Shown: piece after piece, positions 42,663 through 51,453 of the stretch
Layout: every line of letters begins with the position of its first letter
Position numbering within the stretch: the stretch's first letter is position 1
NCBI RefSeq assembly: GCF_030705305.1
Contig: NZ_JAUZEE010000001.1
Location: 620,001-684,000, forward strand
Direction of reading: 5' to 3'
DNA: 64,000 nt
Source: Leptothrix discophora
GTDB lineage: Bacteria; Pseudomonadota; Gammaproteobacteria; Burkholderiales; Burkholderiaceae_C
Made by a program: the position numbers and the translations under genes
Notes under the pieces: model-generated
The model's input: only the letters and a program-made list of their open reading frames with translations
Databases searched by the model: none
What the model was told of the DNA's origin: nothing

Positions 42663-44321
42663 TCAGAGGCCCGGCAGCACATGCCCCTTGAACTGCTCGC
42701 GAAGCTTCGTCTTCAGCAGCTTGCCTGTGGCGGTGTGCGGGAGTTCATCGACAAACACGACGTCATCGGGGATCTGCCACTTGGCGATGCGGCCGTCGTA
42801 GTGGGCCAGCAGGGCCTCCCGGCTGACGCTGCCACCGGCCTTGCGCACGACCACCAGCAGCGGGCGCTCGTCCCACTTCGGGTGCGCGCAGGCGATCGCG
42901 GCAGCCTCGGCCACCTCGGGATGCGACATGGCGATGTTCTCCAGCTCGATCGAGCTGATCCATTCGCCGCCGGACTTGATGACGTCCTTGCTGCGGTCGG
43001 CGATCTGCATGGTGCAGGACGGATCGATCGTCGCCACGTCGCCGGTCGGGAACCAGAGCTGGCCGTCGACCTCGCGCAGCGGGCTCTCGTCGCGGCCGAA
43101 GTAGCGCTCGATCACCCAGTGGCCGCGCACCAGCAGGTCGCCGGTGGTGTGGCCGTCCCAGGGCTGGACGCGGCCGTCGTCGCCGACGATGGTCATGTCC
43201 ACGCCGTAGATGACGCGGCCCTGCTTCTCCAGGATGCGGCGCTGCTCGGCCGGATCGAGCGTCTTCTGCGCGGCGGTCAGGCTGGCCAGCGTGCCCAGCG
43301 GCGACATCTCGGTCATGCCCCAGGCATGGATGACGCGCACGCCCATCTCCTCGAAGGTCCGCATCATGGCCGGCGGGCAGGCCGAACCGCCGATCACCGT
43401 GCGACGGAAGGTGGAGAAGCCCAGGCCCTTGGCCTTGACGTGGTTGAGCAGGCCCAGCCAGATGGTCGGCACGCCGGCGCTGAAGGTCACGCCCTCCTCT
43501 TCCATCAGGGCGTGCACCGACGCACCGTCGAGGTGCGGGCCGGGCAAGACCAGCTTGGCGCCGACCAGCGCCGCCGCATACGGCAGGCCCCAGGCGTTGA
43601 CGTGGAACATCGGCACGACCGGCAGGATCACGTCACCGGCCGAGCAGCCCATCGCGTCGGGCAATGCCGCACCAAAGGCATGCAGCACGGTCGAACGGTG
43701 GCTGTAGACCGCGCCCTTCGGGTGGCCGGTGGTGCCGGACGTGTAGCAGATGCTGGAGGCGCTGTTCTCGTCGAAGGTCGGCCAGGTCCAGTCGCCGTCC
43801 TGCGCGTCGACCAGCTCCTCGTAGCACAGCAGGCCCGGCAGCGTCGTCTGCGCCGGCATGTGGGCACGGTCGGTCATCAGCACGTAGTGGCGCACCGTCT
43901 TCAGCTGCGGCGCGAGCTTCTCGACCAGCGGCAGGAAGGTCAGGTCGAAGCACAGCACCTGGTCGGCCGCGTCGTTGGCGATCCAGGCGATCTGCTCCGG
44001 GAAGAGTCGCGGGTTGATGGTGTGGCAGACCCGCTGCGAGCCCGACACGCCGTAGTAAATCTCCAGGTGCCGGTGGCTGTTCCAGGCCAGCGTGCCGACG
44101 CGCTCGCCGGGCTGCGTGCCGAGCGCGGCCATGGCCTGGGCGAGCTGGCGGGCGCGCTGCTCGATGCCGGCCCAGGTGGTCCGGTGGGTGTCGCCCTCGA
44201 AGCGCCGTGACACCACCTCGGTGGCGCCGCTGTGGCGTGCGGCATGCGTGATCAGGCTGGAGATCAGCAGCGGCATCTGCATCATGCGGCCGGCCAGCGG
44301 CAGGGCGGTTGTCGTGCTCAT
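42663..44321 (-). CDS. Fatty acyl-CoA synthetase
   Basis: A 552-residue AMP-forming ligase that activates fatty acids with CoA. The P-loop is [18 protein letters not shown]; other family motifs are [45 protein letters not shown] and the C-terminal catalytic lysine in [11 protein letters not shown]. Length and the GMTEMSP motif fit medium/long-chain AlkK-like synthetases. GGAGA lies 4 bases before the ATG at 44321. It supplies substrate to the beta-oxidation operon downstream on the same strand. Confidence 0.93.
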   Translation of the reverse strand: MSTTTALPLAGRMMQMPLLISSLITHAARHSGATEVVSRRFEGDTHRTTWAGIEQRARQLAQAMAALGTQPGERVGTLAWNSHRHLEIYYGVSGSQRVCHTINPRLFPEQIAWIANDAADQVLCFDLTFLPLVEKLAPQLKTVRHYVLMTDRAHMPAQTTLPGLLCYEELVDAQDGDWTWPTFDENSASSICYTSGTTGHPKGAVYSHRSTVLHAFGAALPDAMGCSAGDVILPVVPMFHVNAWGLPYAAALVGAKLVLPGPHLDGASVHALMEEEGVTFSAGVPTIWLGLLNHVKAKGLGFSTFRRTVIGGSACPPAMMRTFEEMGVRVIHAWGMTEMSPLGTLASLTAAQKTLDPAEQRRILEKQGRVIYGVDMTIVGDDGRVQPWDGHTTGDLLVRGHWVIERYFGRDESPLREVDGQLWFPTGDVATIDPSCTMQIADRSKDVIKSGGEWISSIELENIAMSHPEVAEAAAIACAHPKWDERPLLVVVRKAGGSVSREALLAHYDGRIAKWQIPDDVVFVDELPHTATGKLLKTKLREQFKGHVLPGL

Positions 44322-44393
44322 GGGGTCTCCTGAGGGTCGGGCTGAAGTTGGCGGGACTATAGGAAGGCCCCTCCGGCAGGGCACGCAAGGACT

Positions 44394-44406
44394 AACCCTG
44401 AGGGTT
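44394..44406. promoter_or_regulatory. Palindrome AACCCTGAGGGTT in divergent promoter
   Basis: A 13-base palindrome with one central base lies between the divergent acyl-CoA synthetase and selO genes, 73 bases before the synthetase start. Such CCCTNAGGG sites are used by some LuxR-type regulators, which is suggestive only. Confidence 0.3.
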
Positions 44407-44463
44407 CGCAGCGGCCAAGACCCCGGCCTGCGGGGGCTGGAAGGCGGTCGATAAACTGCCGCG

Positions 44464-46047
<1,584 letters not shown>

Positions 46048-46068
46048 CCACGACCCGACGGAATCCCG

Positions 46069-46497
46069 ATGAGCAACAAGCCCACCGACGCACCCGACTA
46101 CCCGGTGCGCAAGACCGAGTCCGAATGGCGTGAACGGCTCGACCGCGTGCAATACGCCGTCGCCCGCGAATGCGCCACCGAACGCGCCTTCACCGGCAAG
46201 TACTGGGACCACTGGGCCGACGGCAGCTACCGCTGCGTCTGCTGCGAAGCCGTCCTGTTCGACGCCGGCACCAAGTTCGATGCCGGCTGCGGCTGGCCCA
46301 GCTTCAGCGAGGAGGCGGTGCAGGGCCGTGTCGAGCGGCTGATGGACCACACCCACGGCATGACCCGCGTGGAAGTGCGCTGCGCGCAGTGCGGCGCGCA
46401 CCTGGGCCACGTCTTCGAGGACGGCCCGGCGCCGACCGGCGAGCGCTACTGCATCAACTCGGCCTCGATCGACTTCGCGCCTCGCGACGACGCCTGA
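46069..46497 (+). CDS. msrB: Peptide-methionine (R)-S-oxide reductase
   Basis: A 142-residue MsrB that reduces methionine-R-sulfoxide in proteins. Zinc cysteines C56/C59 and C105/C108 are in [10 protein letters not shown] and [10 protein letters not shown]; the catalytic Cys128 is in [11 protein letters not shown]; a possible resolving Cys74 lies in GCGWPSF. It follows selO on the same strand, separated by 21 bases, so the two may be co-expressed in oxidative stress. Confidence 0.95.
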   Translation: MSNKPTDAPDYPVRKTESEWRERLDRVQYAVARECATERAFTGKYWDHWADGSYRCVCCEAVLFDAGTKFDAGCGWPSFSEEAVQGRVERLMDHTHGMTRVEVRCAQCGAHLGHVFEDGPAPTGERYCINSASIDFAPRDDA

Positions 46498-46640
46498 CGC
46501 CGCTGCGGCGGGACCGTGCCGGCTCCGGTTCGAGCAACCTGGCACGGCCCCCCGGAACAGTGGCCCCGGGACCGCCCGGCGTCACGGGGCGTCGCGATAA
46601 TCCCGCTTCCCTTTCACGGTCGAGACGACCCACGCGCCGC

Positions 46641-47267
46641 ATGAAGCTCCTGCTCGATTTCCTGCCCATCATCCTGTTCTTCATGACCTTCAAGGTCGCC
46701 GAAGGACGGGCCGACGAGGCTGCCACGTTTGCCACCGAGCACCTCGGCGGGCTGGTCTCCGGCGGTGTCGTCGGCGCGGGCGAGGCGCCCATCCTGCTGG
46801 CCACCGTGGTGGTCATCCTGGCCACGCTGGCGCAGGTGGTCTTCCTCAAGCTGCGCGGCCAGAAGGTCGACACCATGCTCTGGATCAGCCTGGGGCTGGT
46901 GACGGTGATGGGCGGGGCGACGATCTGGTTCCACAGCGAGACCTTCATCAAGTGGAAGCCGACCGTGCTCTACGGGCTGATGTCGCTGGGCTTCCTGCTC
47001 GCCCCGGTCATCGCCGGCAAGAATCTCCTCAAGGCCATGCTGGGCGGCCAGATCGAGTTGCCCGAGTTCGCCTGGCAGCGCCTGAACTGGGCCTGGGCCG
47101 GCTTCTTCGCCTTCATGGGCGTGCTCAACATCTGGGTCGCCTACACCTTCAGCACCAGCACCTGGGCAACCTTCAAGGCCTTTGGCGGCATGGGCCTGAT
47201 GCTGGTCTTCATGGTCGGCCAGGGCGTCTACATGCACCGCCACATGAAGCCGGAGCAAGCCCCGTGA
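46641..47267 (+). CDS. yciB: Inner membrane protein YciB (septation protein A)
   Basis: A 208-residue polytopic protein with five or six membrane helices, starting MKLLLDFLPIILFFMTFKV, a hallmark of YciB/IspZ-type proteins. Blocks LWISLGLVTVMGGATIWFHSETFIKWKPT and NWAWAGFFAFMGVLNIWVAY are typical. The family affects cell envelope and septation. It overlaps bolA by four bases (GTGA), so the two are translationally coupled. The 143-base gap upstream contains a GATAAT -10-like hexamer at 46596-46601. Confidence 0.93.
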   Translation: MKLLLDFLPIILFFMTFKVAEGRADEAATFATEHLGGLVSGGVVGAGEAPILLATVVVILATLAQVVFLKLRGQKVDTMLWISLGLVTVMGGATIWFHSETFIKWKPTVLYGLMSLGFLLAPVIAGKNLLKAMLGGQIELPEFAWQRLNWAWAGFFAFMGVLNIWVAYTFSTSTWATFKAFGGMGLMLVFMVGQGVYMHRHMKPEQAP

Positions 47268-47569
47268 GCCCGGCGCCGATCCATCGTCCGCGCGTCACCG
47301 CCACCGACATCGAGGCCCGCCTGCGCGCGTGCATCGTGCCGCTCCAGAGCCTCGTCGTTCAGGACGACAGCGCCGCCCACGCAGGCCATGCCGGCGCAGC
47401 CAGCGGGGGTCATTTCACGGTCGTGATCCGTGCCCCGGCCTTCGCTGGAAAGCCCCGTCTGGCCCGACATCGCCTTGTGTATGATGCCCTGAAGGATCTG
47501 ATGGACAGTGGCATTCACGCGCTGGCCATCGATGCGGATGAGGGCCAGGCCACCGCTCAGCAGCCCTGA
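47264..47569 (+). CDS. BolA family protein
   Basis: A 101-residue protein starting at a GTG that overlaps the yciB stop. The BolA fold is supported by IEARLRACIVPLQSLVVQDDSAAHAGH, SGGHFTVVIRAPAFAGKPRLARHRLVYDAL and a C-terminal HALAIDADEG helix-strand. BolA proteins partner monothiol glutaredoxins in Fe-S or stress roles. It is upstream of the PPIase by about 111 bases. Confidence 0.87.
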   Translation: MSPAPIHRPRVTATDIEARLRACIVPLQSLVVQDDSAAHAGHAGAASGGHFTVVIRAPAFAGKPRLARHRLVYDALKDLMDSGIHALAIDADEGQATAQQP

Positions 47570-47680
47570 GTCGCACACCCACCCGACCGACAGCCCAGAT
47601 CCAGTCCACCGCCGGAAGGTCCACGGCCCCGTGCCGCCTTCGACCCGCCCGGTTTCATTCCCAACGAGGTGTTTCTTTCC

Positions 47681-48505
47681 ATGCATCAGCTTCCCTACGC
47701 CCTGCGCGCGCTGCTCCGCGCCGTGCCCGCCGCCGCCCTCGCTGTCGCGCTGCTGCCGGCCGTGTCGCATGCCCAGAACGTCGCCATCGTCAACGGCAAG
47801 GGCGTGCCCACCGCACGCTTCGAGTCGTTCATGACCCAGATCACCAAGCAGGGCAACCAGCCGCGCACGCCGGAGCTGGAGCGCCAGGTCAAGGACGAGC
47901 TGGTGCTGCGCGAGATCTTCGTGCAGGAAGCCGAGAAGCGCGGCCTGCAGCGCAACGACGAATACAAGACGCAGATGGAGATCGCGCGCCAGAGCCTGCT
48001 GATCCGCGAGCTGTTCGCCGACTACCAGAAGAAGAACCCGGTCACCGACGCCGAAGTCCAGGCCGAGTACGACAAGGTCAAGGCCGGTGCCGGCGAGAAG
48101 GAATACCGCGCCCGCCACATCCTGGTCGAGAAGGAAGAAGACGCCAAGGCGCTGATCGCCGAACTGAAGGGCGGCGCCAAGTTCGAGGATCTGGCCAAGA
48201 AGGCCTCGAAGGACCCTGGCTCGGCGCAGAACGGCGGCGACCTCGACTGGGCCGCGCCGGCCAACTACGTGCCCGAGTTCTCGAAGGCCATGGTCGGCCT
48301 GGCCAAGGGCGCCTACACCCAGGAACCGGTGCGCAGCCAGTTCGGCTTCCACGTGATCCAGCTGGAAGACGTGCGCGACGCGCAGTTCCCGGCGCTGGAC
48401 GAGGTCAAGGCGCAGCTGCAGCAGCGCCTGCAGCAGGCCAAGATCGGCAAGTTCCGCGACGACCTGCGCGGCAAGGCGAAGACGGACTACAAGTTCTCGC
48501 AGTGA
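47681..48505 (+). CDS. Periplasmic parvulin-type PPIase
   Basis: A 274-residue foldase with a signal peptide (LLRAVPAAALAVALLPAVSHA), an N-terminal helical region beginning NVAIVNGKGVPTARFESFM, and a central rotamase domain (YRARHILVEKEEDAKALIAELKGGAKFEDLAKKASKDPGS, GDLDWAAPANYVPEFSKAMVGLAKGAYT, RSQFGFHVIQLEDVRD). It helps fold outer-membrane or periplasmic proteins, SurA/PpiD-like. The ATG at 47681 has GAGG 11 bases upstream; a GTG at 47669 is possible. A strong terminator follows. Confidence 0.93.
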   Translation: MHQLPYALRALLRAVPAAALAVALLPAVSHAQNVAIVNGKGVPTARFESFMTQITKQGNQPRTPELERQVKDELVLREIFVQEAEKRGLQRNDEYKTQMEIARQSLLIRELFADYQKKNPVTDAEVQAEYDKVKAGAGEKEYRARHILVEKEEDAKALIAELKGGAKFEDLAKKASKDPGSAQNGGDLDWAAPANYVPEFSKAMVGLAKGAYTQEPVRSQFGFHVIQLEDVRDAQFPALDEVKAQLQQRLQQAKIGKFRDDLRGKAKTDYKFSQ

Positions 48506-48545
48506 TGAGCCGCAGTCCGTCGCCTCGCCGACGGACCTGAACGAC

Positions 48546-48570
48546 GAAGGGCGCCGAGGGCGCCCTTCTT
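48546..48570 (+). terminator. Rho-independent terminator after PPIase
   Basis: GAAGGGCGCC (48546-48555) and GGCGCCCTTC (48559-48568) form a perfect 10-base stem with a 3-base loop, followed by TT. It lies 41 bases after the PPIase stop and before the convergent DUF1624 gene. Confidence 0.8.
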
Positions 48571-48589
48571 CATGTCTGCGCGGCCCGTG

Positions 48590-49336
48590 TCAGTGCAGTG
48601 CCCGCCACGCCATGCACAGCCCGATCAGCACCGGCTGATGGACCAAGTAGTAGCCGAGCGACCAGCGCCCGAGACGTGCCAGCGGCACCAGCGCGCGAGG
48701 CAACGGGCCGGTCAGCAGACCGGGCTGGCGCGACAGCAGGCCACGGCAGGCGACGAAGCCCGCCAGCACCATGCCCAGCCAGGGCAGCAGCGGCACGTAG
48801 TCCTCGGTGCGCGGCTTGTGCGTGACCAGGCCGACCCAGTTGGTCCAGCGGCTGTCGAAGAACGGGTCGGACAGGACCTGCGGCGCGACCAGCGCCAACC
48901 CCGCCAGCGCGACCAGCGCCGGCGTACCCAGCGGCGCCAGCAGGCGCACCAGCAGCGCCATCACCGCCATGGCGTGCAGCACGCCGAAGCTGATCCAGCT
49001 GTTCGGGAACATCCACCACGAGCCGAGGCTGACCGCCAACGCGCCACCGGCGATCTGCGCCCAGCGGCGCCAGAAGCGCGGCCAGCTCACGCCCTGCCGG
49101 TGCGCGACGGCCTGGGAGGCCCCGGCGCAGGCCAGGAAGATCGACACGATCACCAGCCGCTGACCGGTCCAGAACGGGTCGCGGTAGAAGTCCTGCGGTG
49201 CGATCAGGCGGAAGTTGTTGAGGTCGAAGCTGGCGTGGAAGACGGTCATCCAGACCATCGCCAAGCCGCGCAGCGCGTCGAGGCGGTCATGCCGCTCAAG
49301 GCCGGCAGGTGGAATCGGAACGGGTCGTGCACGCAT
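48590..49336 (-). CDS. DUF1624 membrane acyltransferase
   Basis: A 248-residue polytopic protein with the DUF1624/HGSNAT-type start RHDRLDALRGLAMVWMTVFHASFDLNNF (Arg-Leu-Asp-x-x-Arg-Gly motif and a conserved His) and about seven membrane helices, with GRWSLGYYLVHQPVLIGL near the end. Family members transfer acetyl groups to sugars or membrane glycans. It faces the PPIase terminator and is divergent from the thioesterase gene. Confidence 0.85.
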   Translation of the reverse strand: MRARPVPIPPAGLERHDRLDALRGLAMVWMTVFHASFDLNNFRLIAPQDFYRDPFWTGQRLVIVSIFLACAGASQAVAHRQGVSWPRFWRRWAQIAGGALAVSLGSWWMFPNSWISFGVLHAMAVMALLVRLLAPLGTPALVALAGLALVAPQVLSDPFFDSRWTNWVGLVTHKPRTEDYVPLLPWLGMVLAGFVACRGLLSRQPGLLTGPLPRALVPLARLGRWSLGYYLVHQPVLIGLCMAWRALH

Positions 49337-49370
49337 CGCGCGACGATAGCCGAGCGCTGCGCCAGCGCCG

Positions 49371-49411
49371 ACGACGACGACAGGCAGACAGGCAGACAGG
49401 CAGACAGGCAG
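49371..49411. repeat. Octanucleotide tandem repeat CAGGCAGA
   Basis: Three exact copies of CAGGCAGA plus a partial fourth lie at 49381-49411, preceded by a GAC trinucleotide run at 49371-49380. They sit in the 143-base divergent gap, 45 bases after the start of the DUF1624 gene and about 69 bases before the thioesterase start. Eight is not a multiple of three and such repeats can change by slippage. Confidence 0.85.
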
Positions 49412-49479
49412 GCGAAGGACGCAGCCCCTACCATCGCGCGCCGGCCTTGCGGCACCTTGCCACGCGACTCCCAGCCTTC

Positions 49480-49968
49480 ATGACCCACACCCCGCTGCCC
49501 CGCCGTTCCGCCGAGGAAGAGCAACGCGTCGACGCCGCCTTGCGTGAGCTGTTCGACCAGCGCATCCGCTTCAACGAGGTGCTGGGCCTGCGCACCGTCT
49601 CGATGGACCCGCAGGACTACCGCATGCAGTTCGAGATGCGGCCCGACCTGATCGGCCACTACCTCTACGGCCGCCTGCATGGCGGCGTGATCGCCTCGGC
49701 ACTGGACGCGGCCGGCGGCAACGCGGTGATGGTGGGGATCGCCCACAAGCACGCGGACGAGACGGCCGAGCAGATCCTGCACCGCTTCGCCCGCATCGGC
49801 ACGATCGACCTGCGCATCGATTACCTGCGGCCCGGCCTGGGCAGCCACTTCATCGCCAGCGCGGTGGTGACCAAGCTCGGTGGCCGCGTGGCCTCGGTGC
49901 AGATGCGCCTGAGCAACGAGGCCGGCGTGCTGATCGCCACCGGCGCGGCGGCCTACATCGTCAGCTGA
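49480..49968 (+). CDS. Hot-dog thioesterase, YigI-like
   Basis: A 162-residue hot-dog protein with RIRFNEVLGLRTVSMDPQDYRMQFEMRPDLIGHYLYGRLHGGVIASALDAAGG (HGG active-site helix) and IDLRIDYLRPGLGSHFIASAVVTKLGGRVA. This matches the YigI thioesterase family. The ATG at 49480 is chosen; the open frame runs back through the octamer repeat to 49309 with no family residues. It ends one base before the convergent coiled-coil gene. Confidence 0.82.
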   Translation: MTHTPLPRRSAEEEQRVDAALRELFDQRIRFNEVLGLRTVSMDPQDYRMQFEMRPDLIGHYLYGRLHGGVIASALDAAGGNAVMVGIAHKHADETAEQILHRFARIGTIDLRIDYLRPGLGSHFIASAVVTKLGGRVASVQMRLSNEAGVLIATGAAAYIVS

Positions 49969-51192
49969 TCAGGCGCCAGCCGCCACAGACGGCGGCAGGT
50001 CGCCGCCGAGGTCGCGCAGGCGCTTGCGCAGCTGGCTGCGTTCGGCCCGCAGGTCGACCTGCAGATGGGCAAGGTTCAGCATCAACGATTGCAGGGAACC
50101 CGCCCCGCCCGCGCTGGCCGCGCCGGCTGGCGTGGGCTCCAGCGGCATGGCCGAGCTGCCCGGCGCGAAATCGCCGAAGACCGAGTTGTTGACCGACCGC
50201 TCGTCCAGCCGCTGAGACAGGTCGGTGAAGGCCATGCCGACATGCTGGCCATGCTGACGCAGCCAGACCTCGATGCCGTCCAGACGGCGGCCCAGCGACT
50301 CGAAGGTGCGCTTGAGAGCCGCGTCGAGCAGCGGCGCGACATCGGCCGCCGCGCCCGCCATCGCGGGATGCTCCATCCGACGGTCCATGCGCACCAGCAT
50401 CGCGCCCAGTTCGGCGACGTCGTTGGCAGCCCGCGCGGCGATCTGTTCGAGCCGGCCGTCGATCTGGCCGACCCGTTCGGCCAGCTCACGCAGCACGCGG
50501 TCATCGGCCTTCGTCGCCACCGGCGAGAACGGATCGAAGTCGACCAGGCCGCTGTGCGGACCGGTCAGCCCACCCGACTGCGTCATGCGCGACTCCAGCT
50601 CGTCGAAGCGCTGCTCGATGTGGCGGTCGATGCGCTGGAACTGCGCCTCCAGTGCCGGACCGGCGCCAGCGCCGGCGCCCTCGCCCAGGCGGCTGCTGCT
50701 GGCCTGCAGTTGGTGGCTGACCAGGACGGCCAGGCCTTCGAGCCGGTCGGTCAGCGTGTCGTCGATGCGCTTGAGCGAGGCCTCCAGGCTGGCGAAGCGC
50801 ATCTCCTGCAGGCCCTGCCGGTGCTGCTGGGCGGTGTCGAGCGAGACCATGTCGTTCATGACCACCTCGCGGCTGTGCATCAACTGCGCGCTCAGCTCGC
50901 GGCAGCGCGCGGCCAGATGCACCTCCTGTTCGGACAGCATGCGACCCAGACGGGCCTCCTGCTCGGCGATGCGGTCCTGCCGCGACAGCAGGTGCAGCAG
51001 CGCCACCGCGATGGCGAGCGACCACGCCACCACCGCGCCGGCCAGCAGCAGCCGGATGTCGGCGCTGGCGCCGGCCAGCCGCGCGGCCTCGGGCGCCTGC
51101 CAGAGCGTCACCACGCGCTCGGCCGCCAGCGCCACCAGCGCCGTGCCGATCAGCAAACCGCCGGCGATCGCACCCAATCGCATCGTTCTCAT
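49969..51192 (-). CDS. Coiled-coil membrane protein, unknown
   Basis: A 407-residue protein that I do not recognise. Two membrane helices (about 5-25 and 47-67, LLLAGAVVAWSLAIAVALLHLL) are followed by a long coiled-coil-rich cytoplasmic or periplasmic region: EQEARLGRMLSEQEVHLAARCRELSAQL, SLEASLKRIDDTLTDRLEGLAVLVSHQLQ, DRVLRELAERVGQIDGRLEQIAAR. Linkers are Gly/Ala/Pro-rich. It ends with SLMLNLAHLQVDLRAERSQLRKRLRDLGG. No catalytic motif is seen. It is divergent from the ligase-like gene and may be a scaffold. Confidence 0.75.
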   Translation of the reverse strand: MRTMRLGAIAGGLLIGTALVALAAERVVTLWQAPEAARLAGASADIRLLLAGAVVAWSLAIAVALLHLLSRQDRIAEQEARLGRMLSEQEVHLAARCRELSAQLMHSREVVMNDMVSLDTAQQHRQGLQEMRFASLEASLKRIDDTLTDRLEGLAVLVSHQLQASSSRLGEGAGAGAGPALEAQFQRIDRHIEQRFDELESRMTQSGGLTGPHSGLVDFDPFSPVATKADDRVLRELAERVGQIDGRLEQIAARAANDVAELGAMLVRMDRRMEHPAMAGAAADVAPLLDAALKRTFESLGRRLDGIEVWLRQHGQHVGMAFTDLSQRLDERSVNNSVFGDFAPGSSAMPLEPTPAGAASAGGAGSLQSLMLNLAHLQVDLRAERSQLRKRLRDLGGDLPPSVAAGA

Positions 51193-51312
51193 CGTCCTGT
51201 CCTCGTCGTTCTGCAGCTTCGTGGCGTCGCGTCTGCCGGAGCCTGCTGGCGACCCGGAGCGCGAAAAATGTCTCGAAGCACTCTAGAACATTCGGTGACA
51301 GGTGTGCCGCAT

Positions 51313-51368
51313 CACCCCCCGAACCGGGGGTGCGTGTCCTGCCCCACATCGGGTGCCGGCACCCGATG
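51313..51368. promoter_or_regulatory. Two palindromes in divergent promoter region
   Basis: CACCCCC (51313-51319) and GGGGGTG (51326-51332) flank 6 bases. A perfect 22-base palindrome with arms CATCGGGTGCC and GGCACCCGATG follows at 51347-51368. Both lie in the 261-base gap between the divergent coiled-coil protein and the degenerate ligase, 86-141 bases upstream of the latter. They are operator-like; no U tract suggests termination. Confidence 0.45.
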
Positions 51369-51453
51369 GCGCGGCTGCGATGCCACACGTCTGGCCGTCG
51401 GCGGCATCCATCCCCCTCGAATGGGTCAGATCAGCGGCCGCTAAGCTGCCGGC

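Noticed and set aside
47413-47426. TCACGGTCGTGA palindrome resembling the TetR-like core
   Set aside because: It is inside the bolA coding sequence and is most simply explained by codon use; no promoter is nearby.
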